Shown here: positions 28,475-35,300 of the stretch, one piece after another | Numbering within the stretch: position 1 is the first letter of the stretch | Layout: each line of letters opens with the position of its first letter | Origin: an uncultured bacterium | Lineage (GTDB): Bacteria > Cyanobacteriota > Vampirovibrionia > Gastranaerophilales > Gastranaerophilaceae | Reading direction: 5' to 3' | Length of the DNA stretch: 64,000 bases | NCBI GenBank assembly: GCA_949284985.1 | Contig: CASDWY010000024.1 | Location: 1-64,000 of the forward strand | Notes under the pieces: model-generated | What the model was told of the DNA's origin: nothing | The model's database searches: none | Seen by the model: only the letters and a program-made list of their open reading frames with translations | Position numbers and translations under genes: made by a program

Positions 28475-28638
28475 ACATCAACGCAATGAGAAACATTGAC
28501 TTTATAATTCGTTTCTTCAACCGCAACTATTGCCCAACGAATAAAGATTAAACCCATTTTATCTAAATATTCTTCTATATAGGCACTATTCAAATTACTT
28601 GTTTTAGGTAAGCTTATTTCAGAATTAACAATTTTCAT
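28471..28638 (-). CDS. Small coupled ORF after glmS, 55 residues
   Basis: ATG to TAG encodes 55 residues starting MKIVNSEISLPKTSN and containing EEYLDKMGLIFIRWAIVAVEE, a plausible alpha/beta mini-fold. Its ATG overlaps the glmS TAA stop in TAATG, the arrangement of translationally coupled genes. It fills nearly all of the gap between glmS and rex and overlaps the rex stop tail to tail. No family recognised. Confidence 0.5.
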   Translation of the reverse strand: MKIVNSEISLPKTSNLNSAYIEEYLDKMGLIFIRWAIVAVEETNYKVNVSHCVDV

Positions 28639-30482
28639 TATTCTACCGTTACAGATTTCGCTAAATTACGCGGTTGGTCAACATCTTTGCCCAAAAACTC
28701 TGCTATATAATATGCCAAAAGCTGCAATGGTACACTGGCTAAAACCGGTGACAATAACTCATTCACTTTAGGTATTCTTAATACAACTTCAAATAAATCA
28801 TCTAATGTTTTATCCTGAGATGAGGTTAAAGCAATCAATCTTGCATTTCTTGCTTTTGCTTCTTCTGAATTTGAAAGAATTTTTTCATAAACCTTGCCTT
28901 CCATCAAAATAGAAAGCACAGGCATACTTTCATCTAACATTGCAATAGGTCCATGCTTAAGTTCCCCTGCAGGATAACCTGTTGCATTAATATAACTAAT
29001 TTCTTTAAGTTTCAATGCACCTTCATATGCTGTAGCAAGATTTATTCCTCTTGCTATATATATAAAATCTTTTGTGTTTGCAAACAAACGAGCACATCTT
29101 TGAATTGGCTCTTTGTGTGTCAAAATCTCATCTATCAATGTGGGTAACTGAATAATATCGTGTTTTAATTCTTTTAAAATATCTTTCGGCACAGAACCTT
29201 TAATTTCAGCTAAAAACATTGCTAACATATAAAAAGACATTAACTGAGCTGTAAAAGATTTTGTTGCGGCAACTGAAACCTCAATACCGGCATTAATTGG
29301 AATCAAACTATCTGCTTCACGTGCCATAGCAGAATCCGGTCTGTTTGTAATAATTAATACATGCGCACCTTTTTTCTTCGCCTGCTTAATTGCTGTAATA
29401 GTATCTGCCGTTTCTCCAGACTGAGAAACTCCTATTACCAATGTATGTTCATTTGTTACTGTTTTCCTATAAATGTATTCGCTTGATGCCTCTACATCAA
29501 CCGCTATACCACAAAAATCTTCAATTAAATATTTACCAACCATTGCCGCATGAAGTGACGTTCCGCATGCAATAATTTCTATTCGCTGCAAATTTTTAAG
29601 AGTTTCTTTATCAATCTTTACTTCATTTAAAATAATTTTTTCATCTATATCATACAATTTGCCATTTAACACATTTCTAATAACATCAGGCTGCTCATGA
29701 ATTTCTTTAAGCATAAAATGCTTATATCCGCGTTTTGAAAGCGCAACAGGTTCAAATGGTAATTTTTCAATTTTTTTATTTACTTCATTTCCTTCAACAT
29801 CATATACATGAAACTCATCTTTTTTAACAACGCCGACTTCCATATCATCTAAATAAACAACTTGTGAAGTATATTCAATTACTGCCGGAATATCAGATGC
29901 TATAAAATGTTCATTCTGCCCAATTCCTATTAACAATGGCGCATTTTTTCTTGCAACAACTATTTTATCAGGTTCATCTTTATACATTACACAAATTGCA
30001 TATGCTCCATTTAATCTCTTAACAGCTTTTGTAACAGCTTTTTTTAAATCTTTAACTGCATCATACTCTTGAGCTACAAGATGTGCTATTGTTTCAGTAT
30101 CAGTTTGTGATTTAAATATACAACCCTTTTTAATCAATTCTTCGCGTAAATCTTTGAAATTTTCTATAATTCCATTATGCACAAGAACCAATTTCCCACA
30201 ATTACAAGTATGCGGATGTGCATTATCTTCTGTTGGAGATCCATGTGTTGCCCATCTTATATGACCAATCCCGGCAACAGGATCTATAATATTTTTTTCT
30301 TGTTCTTTTAGTAAACCCTTAAGGTTACCTAATTTCCCTAACGCCTTGAAAATTTTTATATTGCCCTCATCATTCAAAGCTATACCGGACGAATCATATC
30401 CTCTATATTCCAGATTAGTTAATCCCTTTAATAAAACATCAACTACATCTCTATTACCAATATAACCAACGATTCCACACAT
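28638..30482 (-). CDS. glmS: Glutamine-fructose-6-phosphate aminotransferase
   Basis: A 614-residue enzyme that makes glucosamine-6-phosphate, the entry to peptidoglycan and LPS amino sugars. Residue 2 is the catalytic Cys (MCGIVGYIGNRD) of the glutaminase domain, with WATHGSPTEDNAHPH. Two SIS domains follow (ACGTSLHAAMVGKYLIE, IGVSQSGETADT, ARGINLATAYEGALKLKEISYI), and it ends DQPRNLAKSVTVE as all GlmS do. GAGG precedes the ATG. No glmS ribozyme is visible upstream (about 130 bases to the next gene). Confidence 0.97.
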   Translation of the reverse strand: MCGIVGYIGNRDVVDVLLKGLTNLEYRGYDSSGIALNDEGNIKIFKALGKLGNLKGLLKEQEKNIIDPVAGIGHIRWATHGSPTEDNAHPHTCNCGKLVLVHNGIIENFKDLREELIKKGCIFKSQTDTETIAHLVAQEYDAVKDLKKAVTKAVKRLNGAYAICVMYKDEPDKIVVARKNAPLLIGIGQNEHFIASDIPAVIEYTSQVVYLDDMEVGVVKKDEFHVYDVEGNEVNKKIEKLPFEPVALSKRGYKHFMLKEIHEQPDVIRNVLNGKLYDIDEKIILNEVKIDKETLKNLQRIEIIACGTSLHAAMVGKYLIEDFCGIAVDVEASSEYIYRKTVTNEHTLVIGVSQSGETADTITAIKQAKKKGAHVLIITNRPDSAMAREADSLIPINAGIEVSVAATKSFTAQLMSFYMLAMFLAEIKGSVPKDILKELKHDIIQLPTLIDEILTHKEPIQRCARLFANTKDFIYIARGINLATAYEGALKLKEISYINATGYPAGELKHGPIAMLDESMPVLSILMEGKVYEKILSNSEEAKARNARLIALTSSQDKTLDDLFEVVLRIPKVNELLSPVLASVPLQLLAYYIAEFLGKDVDQPRNLAKSVTVE

Positions 30483-30576
30483 ATAAAAATCCTCATTTAT
30501 TATCTTCGTTATTAGTAAATTTTACAATATAATCATATCAAATCAAATTAAATTTGTATAAAGATAAACTATCTAT

Positions 30577-30605
30577 TAGACAGGTTTTTTTTCATAAAGT
30601 ATAAT
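30577..30605 (+). promoter_or_regulatory. Promoter placed for a leaderless transcript of the PLD-family gene
   Basis: TAGACA (30577-30582), a 17-base spacer and TATAAT (30600-30605), ending 6 bases before the ATG at 30612. Confidence 0.65.
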
Positions 30606-30611
30606 TCATAC

Positions 30612-32474
30612 ATGAGAAATAGTACTAAACAATTATTTACATCTATTTTAATATTAGCAATGCTTGTCTTGTTTAACTTAACAAGATACACAGAACTCCC
30701 AAAATACAAAATATTAAAAGTTGCTAACTCAGATGAATTTTATATAGATTTTAACAACAATAATAAAATTGACAATAATGAATTGGTCAAATTATATGAC
30801 GTTAACATTTTTCATGACACACAAGACTACACAACAATTTATCAAACTAAAATTACAGGACTATCTTTAGGGGAAACACTAGCTATAGGTATCTTAGCAA
30901 AAGAATTCTCTCAAAAACATTTTGCAAACAAAAAAGTTGGTGTAGAACTTTTTGATATCGCCGCAACAAAAAATAAACCATTTTCCAAAGCAAAACTCTA
31001 TCTTGATAATAAAGATATAGCAACAATACTTTTAAACGAAGGACTTGGAACAAATGGAAAAAAAGAATCACTTTATAAAAAAGAAATGAATTTTGTAAAA
31101 CTTAAAGAACATAAAAACAATATTTACAAAGAAAAAATTTTAATACTAAATACTAAAACAAACACGCTGCACAAAATCAATTGTCCATATATAAAAAACA
31201 TAAAACAAGCAAAAGCCATAAGGGTCGCCGACATACCACAAAACACAAAACCTTGCCCCTATTGCTTATTGCACAATTCAGATAATTTATATGAAAAATC
31301 AATCAATTCTTTTTCATTAAAAAATTTTGATTTTACCTCCGGCTCACTAAACTTTTATTTTACAGATTTTAATAAACGTCAAAAACCAGATAATAACTGT
31401 CTTACACCCGGTTGCCAAGTACTTTTAAACCAAATTAATGCTGCAAAAAATAGTATTGATTTTGCTATATATGGAATATCAAACCAACCTAAAATAATAA
31501 ATGCACTAATTCAAGCACAAAATCGAGGAGTAAAAATAAGATGGGTAACAGATGCCAATACAAAGGGAGAAAATATTTACGAAGATGTTGCAAAGGTTCA
31601 AAAGCTTCTTCCAAACTATAAAACAGATAACCATATTATTCCTGGAGAAACCACTAAAAATTCAAAATATACCAATTCAATTATGCACAACAAATTTTTT
31701 ATATTTGATAAAAAAGCTATTTGGCTTGGTTCGGCAAATATTTCTCAAACCGACCTAGCTGATTTCAACGCTAATATAATAGTTTTTTCCAGTTCAAAAA
31801 TACTTGCTGATATTTATCTTAAAGAATTTGAACAAATGTACAATGAAAAATTCCATTATATAAAACAAAAAATTACCAACAAAGAAAATATAAAAATTGA
31901 CCCTATAAATACTGTATCCGTCTATTTTTCACCTAAAGACGATATAATAAACACTCAAATAATTCCACTTATCAATAATGCTAAAAAATACATTTACATT
32001 TCATCTTTTATAATTACTAATCACGATGTAAAATCTGCACTAATTAAAGCTAAGCAACGGAATGTAGAAATAAAAATTATTATAGATGCAACAAGCGCAA
32101 AAGGAAAATATACTATTCACAATGATCTTAGACAAAATAATATAACCGTCAAAGTTGAAAACAAAGCAGGTAAAATGCATACAAAATCAATTGTAGTCGA
32201 TGATAAAATTGCAATATTAGGCTCAATGAATTTAACCCAAAGCGGAACTTCAAAAAATGATGAAAATATTATTGTTCTGACAAATAAACAAATTGTACAA
32301 ACATTTAGAAAACATTTTCTATATCTATGGAATTCTATACCGGAAAAATGGCTAAATAAAAATCCCTCTGCAGAAAGCCCGGATTCCCCAGGCTCCTGCT
32401 TAGATGGAATAGATAATGATTTTGACGGTTATATAGATAAAGAAGACCCCGGATGCAAATTTATCAAAATTTAA
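30612..32474 (+). CDS. Exported phospholipase D-family protein (nuclease-like) with extra domains
   Basis: A 620-residue protein with an N-terminal hydrophobic anchor or signal (about 8-24). Residues 30-175 resemble a staphylococcal-nuclease-like fold with an EF-hand-like loop DFNNNNKIDNNE. Residues about 180-220 hold a Cys motif, NCPYI...PCPYC, seen in some bacterial nucleases. Two PLD domains follow with HKD-type motifs MHNKFFIFDKKAIWLGSANIS and MHTKSIVVDDKIAILGSMNLT, so a full two-motif active site is present. The C-terminus has a Ca-binding-like GIDNDFDGYIDKEDPGC. It is most likely an extracytoplasmic nuclease or phospholipase; the substrate is not determined. Confidence 0.75.
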   Translation: MRNSTKQLFTSILILAMLVLFNLTRYTELPKYKILKVANSDEFYIDFNNNNKIDNNELVKLYDVNIFHDTQDYTTIYQTKITGLSLGETLAIGILAKEFSQKHFANKKVGVELFDIAATKNKPFSKAKLYLDNKDIATILLNEGLGTNGKKESLYKKEMNFVKLKEHKNNIYKEKILILNTKTNTLHKINCPYIKNIKQAKAIRVADIPQNTKPCPYCLLHNSDNLYEKSINSFSLKNFDFTSGSLNFYFTDFNKRQKPDNNCLTPGCQVLLNQINAAKNSIDFAIYGISNQPKIINALIQAQNRGVKIRWVTDANTKGENIYEDVAKVQKLLPNYKTDNHIIPGETTKNSKYTNSIMHNKFFIFDKKAIWLGSANISQTDLADFNANIIVFSSSKILADIYLKEFEQMYNEKFHYIKQKITNKENIKIDPINTVSVYFSPKDDIINTQIIPLINNAKKYIYISSFIITNHDVKSALIKAKQRNVEIKIIIDATSAKGKYTIHNDLRQNNITVKVENKAGKMHTKSIVVDDKIAILGSMNLTQSGTSKNDENIIVLTNKQIVQTFRKHFLYLWNSIPEKWLNKNPSAESPDSPGSCLDGIDNDFDGYIDKEDPGCKFIKI

Positions 32475-32476
32475 AA

Positions 32477-32505
32477 TTGTTTTATTTCATATCATTTGCT
32501 AAAAT
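32477..32505 (+). promoter_or_regulatory. Promoter placed for a leaderless transcript of the TPR gene
   Basis: TTGTTT (32477-32482), a 17-base spacer and TAAAAT (32500-32505), ending 6 bases before the ATG at 32512. Confidence 0.6.
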
Positions 32506-32511
32506 AATTTT

Positions 32512-33447
32512 ATGGATAATATGAGAGAAATCGAAAATTTAACCAAAATTGTAAAAGAGGATCCAACAAATTTTCAAGCAAGACGTGAACTTACTATAGC
32601 TTTAATGGACAAAGGTTACAATGAAGAAGCTATAAAACAACTTAATTATTTAACAAGTGTTTTTCCTGAAGATGCAAGACTACATTACAATTTAGGTATT
32701 GCTTGGGATAAATTAAAAAATTTTACTCAAGCTCAAAAAGCATATACTGCAGCACTTAATTATGAACCGGAAGAACCAGATTTTTTATATAACATGGGCT
32801 ATGTTTGCCTTGAAAAAAACGAAACAGACAAAGCAATTCATTATTTTAAAAAAGTACTTGAACATGACTCAGAAGATGCCAACACATATTTTAACTTAGG
32901 TGTTTGTTATCGAAACAAAAATGACTCGAATTCTGCAATAAATTACTTTAAAAAAGCCCTAAGCATAAACAATAAAGATATTCTTGCCAGTTTTTATCTG
33001 GCATGTGAATTACAAAAAACAGGGCAAGAAATTGAAGCCCAAGAACAATATTCACACGTTATAAAAAATTGCCCCGACTATAGTTGGGCATACTTTAATC
33101 TTGCTTCTATGGCATATAAAGAAAATCAATATGAAAAAACAATAGAATACTTGCAAAAAACAATAGAATTAAACCCAAAAGATATTGACGCTTACAAAAT
33201 TTACGCAAGAATTTTATATAAATTGAACCGTATAATTGAAGCAGAAAACATTATACAACAAGCATTGCAACAAAACCCCTATTGTGGAGATTTATACTAT
33301 CTTTTTGCAAAAATTTCAGAAAAAAATGGCGATATTTCAAATTATATCTTAAATCTTAAAGAATCAATAAAAAACTACGATACACTTACAATCCCCATAA
33401 AAATGATTAAAACTGAATTAAAAAAAGCAACAGAACAACTTAACTAA
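32512..33447 (+). CDS. Tetratricopeptide repeat protein
   Basis: A 311-residue protein made almost entirely of about eight TPR units (for example ARLHYNLGIAWDKLKNFTQAQKAYTAALNYEPEEP, a canonical W-LG-Y-A-F-A-P pattern). There is no signal peptide, so it is probably a cytoplasmic scaffold. The partner is unknown. It has no Shine-Dalgarno site and a -10 box 6 bases before ATG. It converges tail to tail with the next gene, with no gap between stops. Confidence 0.85.
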   Translation: MDNMREIENLTKIVKEDPTNFQARRELTIALMDKGYNEEAIKQLNYLTSVFPEDARLHYNLGIAWDKLKNFTQAQKAYTAALNYEPEEPDFLYNMGYVCLEKNETDKAIHYFKKVLEHDSEDANTYFNLGVCYRNKNDSNSAINYFKKALSINNKDILASFYLACELQKTGQEIEAQEQYSHVIKNCPDYSWAYFNLASMAYKENQYEKTIEYLQKTIELNPKDIDAYKIYARILYKLNRIIEAENIIQQALQQNPYCGDLYYLFAKISEKNGDISNYILNLKESIKNYDTLTIPIKMIKTELKKATEQLN

Positions 33448-33978
33448 TTATTCAAGAAACTTTCTTGTCATAATAACTCTTCCCCTATCATCATAACCAT
33501 TTTGACCTATCCAATGAGCAATAAGCGCACCATCTTTATCATATATGTATGTTTCGGCTTTAGAAAGTCGCAAACCCATATTAACTAACTGCCCGGAAAT
33601 ATCATATTGATAGGACTTATAAGGATAATCGACACCAGTTCTTACGTCAACGTACTCTAACAATCCATTATTAGAATAATAATAAGCATGCAAAGGATCA
33701 TTTTTGTAAACAACCCCATATGTTCCTACAGAAAACATAGCCAAAGTTCTATCCTTTAACTCCACTTCTCCTTTTAACAAAGCTCTTTTATTAAATTCAG
33801 TCTCATAATCTAAAAGCCTTGCTGCAAACAATTTTGGACTAATTCTATATTGTACATTACTTTGAACCTCGCTCAAAGCACTTTGAACATTATATTCAGC
33901 TGCACCTTGCAAAACAACTTCAGCACAAGCTTTTATCGAAAACAAAAGTAGAACTAATAACACACAAATTTTTTTCAT
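33448..33978 (-). CDS. Secreted hypothetical protein
   Basis: A 176-residue protein with a clear signal peptide (MKKICVLLVLLLFSIKACAE). The mature part has YxYDxxG-type strand repeats (YQYDISGQLVNMGLRLSKAETYIYDKDGALIAHWIGQNGYDDRGRVI) that recall RHS/YD or MORN-like beta repeats. It is not long enough for an RHS protein. No family firmly recognised; periplasmic or outer-surface location inferred. Confidence 0.6.
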   Translation of the reverse strand: MKKICVLLVLLLFSIKACAEVVLQGAAEYNVQSALSEVQSNVQYRISPKLFAARLLDYETEFNKRALLKGEVELKDRTLAMFSVGTYGVVYKNDPLHAYYYSNNGLLEYVDVRTGVDYPYKSYQYDISGQLVNMGLRLSKAETYIYDKDGALIAHWIGQNGYDDRGRVIMTRKFLE

Positions 33979-34242
33979 ATTTTATTTTTAATAATATGAA
34001 AATTTTTGTCAATGTTCATACCAATTAGCCTATTTGATAATATAAACCTAATATGATTGTATTCCCATAAGTTTAGTAAGCTTTTTGAAAAAATATTTAA
34101 AACCTAACAAAAAATAATATATTTCTAAAATTCAATTGTTAATCTTTTATAATTAAACCTTTTAAAATAAATTTTAATATTATTGATTTTTTCACAAAAG
34201 TTTTGTAAAATAGAAAAGTAATACTTAAACAGGAGAGTTTTG
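33979..34242. other. AT-rich intergenic with leader promoter
   Basis: A stretch with no gene, holding at its right end a promoter-like TTGATT (34183-34188), a 17-base spacer and TAAAAT (34206-34211). This would drive the leader ORF and second pseudopilin. Nothing else recognised. Confidence 0.5.
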
Positions 34243-34323
34243 ATGCACCTTAATTTTAATATAATTAATGAGTTAAAACACACTCCCATTGTACATTTAA
34301 CTTGCCCCCCCCCCCGATACTAA
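34243..34323 (+). CDS. Leader ORF interrupted by a poly-C tract
   Basis: The ATG at 34243 has an excellent AGGAG site 7 bases upstream and a promoter at 34183-34211. As sequenced (11 C at 34305-34315) the ORF ends after 26 residues at TAA 34321-34323. Adding one C would open a 71-residue ORF running to the TGA at 34455-34457, 11 bases inside the pseudopilin gene, with a hydrophobic stretch FLCGLLFTYVV. Ten C would give 28 residues. The tract may therefore be a frame switch, or a sequencing error in a homopolymer. Confidence 0.4.
   Translation: MHLNFNIINELKHTPIVHLTCPPPRY
34305..34315 (+). repeat. Homopolymeric tract of 11 C
   Basis: The only long C run in this AT-rich window. It sits inside the leader ORF upstream of the pseudopilin gene. 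Such tracts slip during replication. Confidence 0.9.
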
Positions 34324-34362
34324 GTCGTAGCAAGGGTTTTAAGGATTTAGCAAGTTGTTTTT

Positions 34363-34390
34363 CAAGCCAAGTGATTAGGCTTGATTTTTT
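34363..34390 (+). terminator. Terminator-like hairpin in the pseudopilin leader
   Basis: CAAGCC-9 bases-GGCTTG followed by A and six T. It lies between the poly-C tract and the pilin start, so it may act as an attenuator controlled by translation of the leader ORF. The stem is only 6 bp. Confidence 0.4.
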
Positions 34391-34395
34391 ATGTG

Positions 34396-34446
34396 GACTT
34401 TTGTTCACATATGTAGTTAAATATTGTTTGAATATGGAGGTATCAT
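34396..34446 (+). repeat. Conserved pseudopilin upstream segment, copy 2
   Basis: Identical over 51 bases to window positions 1-51, including the GGAGG site. Similarity continues at lower identity into the coding sequence. Confidence 0.85.
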
Positions 34447-35238
34447 ATGAACTTTGACAGTTATATAACAAGCGGTACTAAAACAGCTTTTACAGTTGAT
34501 GTAAATCAAAAACTTATTAAATATAATAAGTTTAGCCTAAAAAAAGCTGCTTTTACTTTAGCTGAAACTTTAATTACTCTCACTATTATTGGTGTTGTCG
34601 CTGCTTTAACTATTCCTAATTTAATCTCTAAATACCAAAAACATACCTACGTTGTCGGGCTTAAAAAAGCATACTCTCAACTTCAAAATGCTGTTAAAAT
34701 GATTCCTATTACTCAAGGTTGTCCTGCTGGAGATTTTGACTGTGCAGGGTGGAATGATGAATGGGATAAAGCCACAAACATTGAGGGGCAGGAGTTTAAT
34801 GGACGTATATACAACAAACGTACATATCTTCTATCTAAACAGTTTAAAATTAATAAATTGTGTTACGGGGGCTCAACTGATGAAATATGTAAAAAAATTG
34901 AAAATATTCCCACATGGAGTTTTGATTCTGCTTTTATTACAAATGATGGTATGATTTTTTCATCTTCTGGTGTTGACATCAATGGTTTTAAAGGTCCAAA
35001 TAAATGGGGACGTGATCAATTCGCCTTTGAAATTAACTCATCCCCTTGGAATTCCTATCAAGGTATCATTCTACCTTTGGGCTCAAAATTATTGGCTGAT
35101 ATACATGGTGAAGAATACTACTGGAGAAATAATAACCAATGTACAACTGAAAATGTTAATAAAGGTACTGGTACTGATTGGTATGGGCGAGGCGCTTGCA
35201 CAGGACGGGTGTTAGAAGAAGATGCGATGAATTATTAG
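34447..35238 (+). CDS. Type IV pilin-like/pseudopilin, paralog of the gene at 52
   Basis: A 263-residue protein with the same plan as the first pseudopilin: 35-residue leader, Ala before the presumed cleavage site, helix from FTLAETLITLTIIGVV, then a Cys-containing ectodomain. Residues 34-90 and blocks such as LLSKQFKINKLCY, GFKGPNKWGRD, LPxGSKLLAD and CTGRVLEE are shared. The stretches between them (about 100-125, 140-160 and 190-215) differ strongly. That mosaic suggests selection for surface variation or gene conversion. GGAGG six bases upstream fixes the start. It is preceded by the leader ORF and poly-C tract and followed by a terminator. Confidence 0.85.
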   Translation: MNFDSYITSGTKTAFTVDVNQKLIKYNKFSLKKAAFTLAETLITLTIIGVVAALTIPNLISKYQKHTYVVGLKKAYSQLQNAVKMIPITQGCPAGDFDCAGWNDEWDKATNIEGQEFNGRIYNKRTYLLSKQFKINKLCYGGSTDEICKKIENIPTWSFDSAFITNDGMIFSSSGVDINGFKGPNKWGRDQFAFEINSSPWNSYQGIILPLGSKLLADIHGEEYYWRNNNQCTTENVNKGTGTDWYGRGACTGRVLEEDAMNY

Positions 35239-35250
35239 TTCACATAAAAT

Positions 35251-35280
35251 AAAAGCGAGGCTTAAAAAAGCCTCGCTTTT
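35251..35280. terminator. Bidirectional intrinsic terminator
   Basis: Hairpin AAAAGCGAGGC and GCCTCGCTTTT with an 8-base loop, between the convergent pseudopilin and adhE genes. Confidence 0.88.
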
Positions 35281-35300
35281 GATTTTTATATTAAAACAAA

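Noticed and set aside
34265-34471. 68-codon ORF on the minus strand reading through the poly-C tract (as Gly codons)
   Set aside because: It starts inside the pseudopilin gene on the opposite strand, has no ribosome binding site and no promoter, and the plus-strand leader ORF explains the region better.
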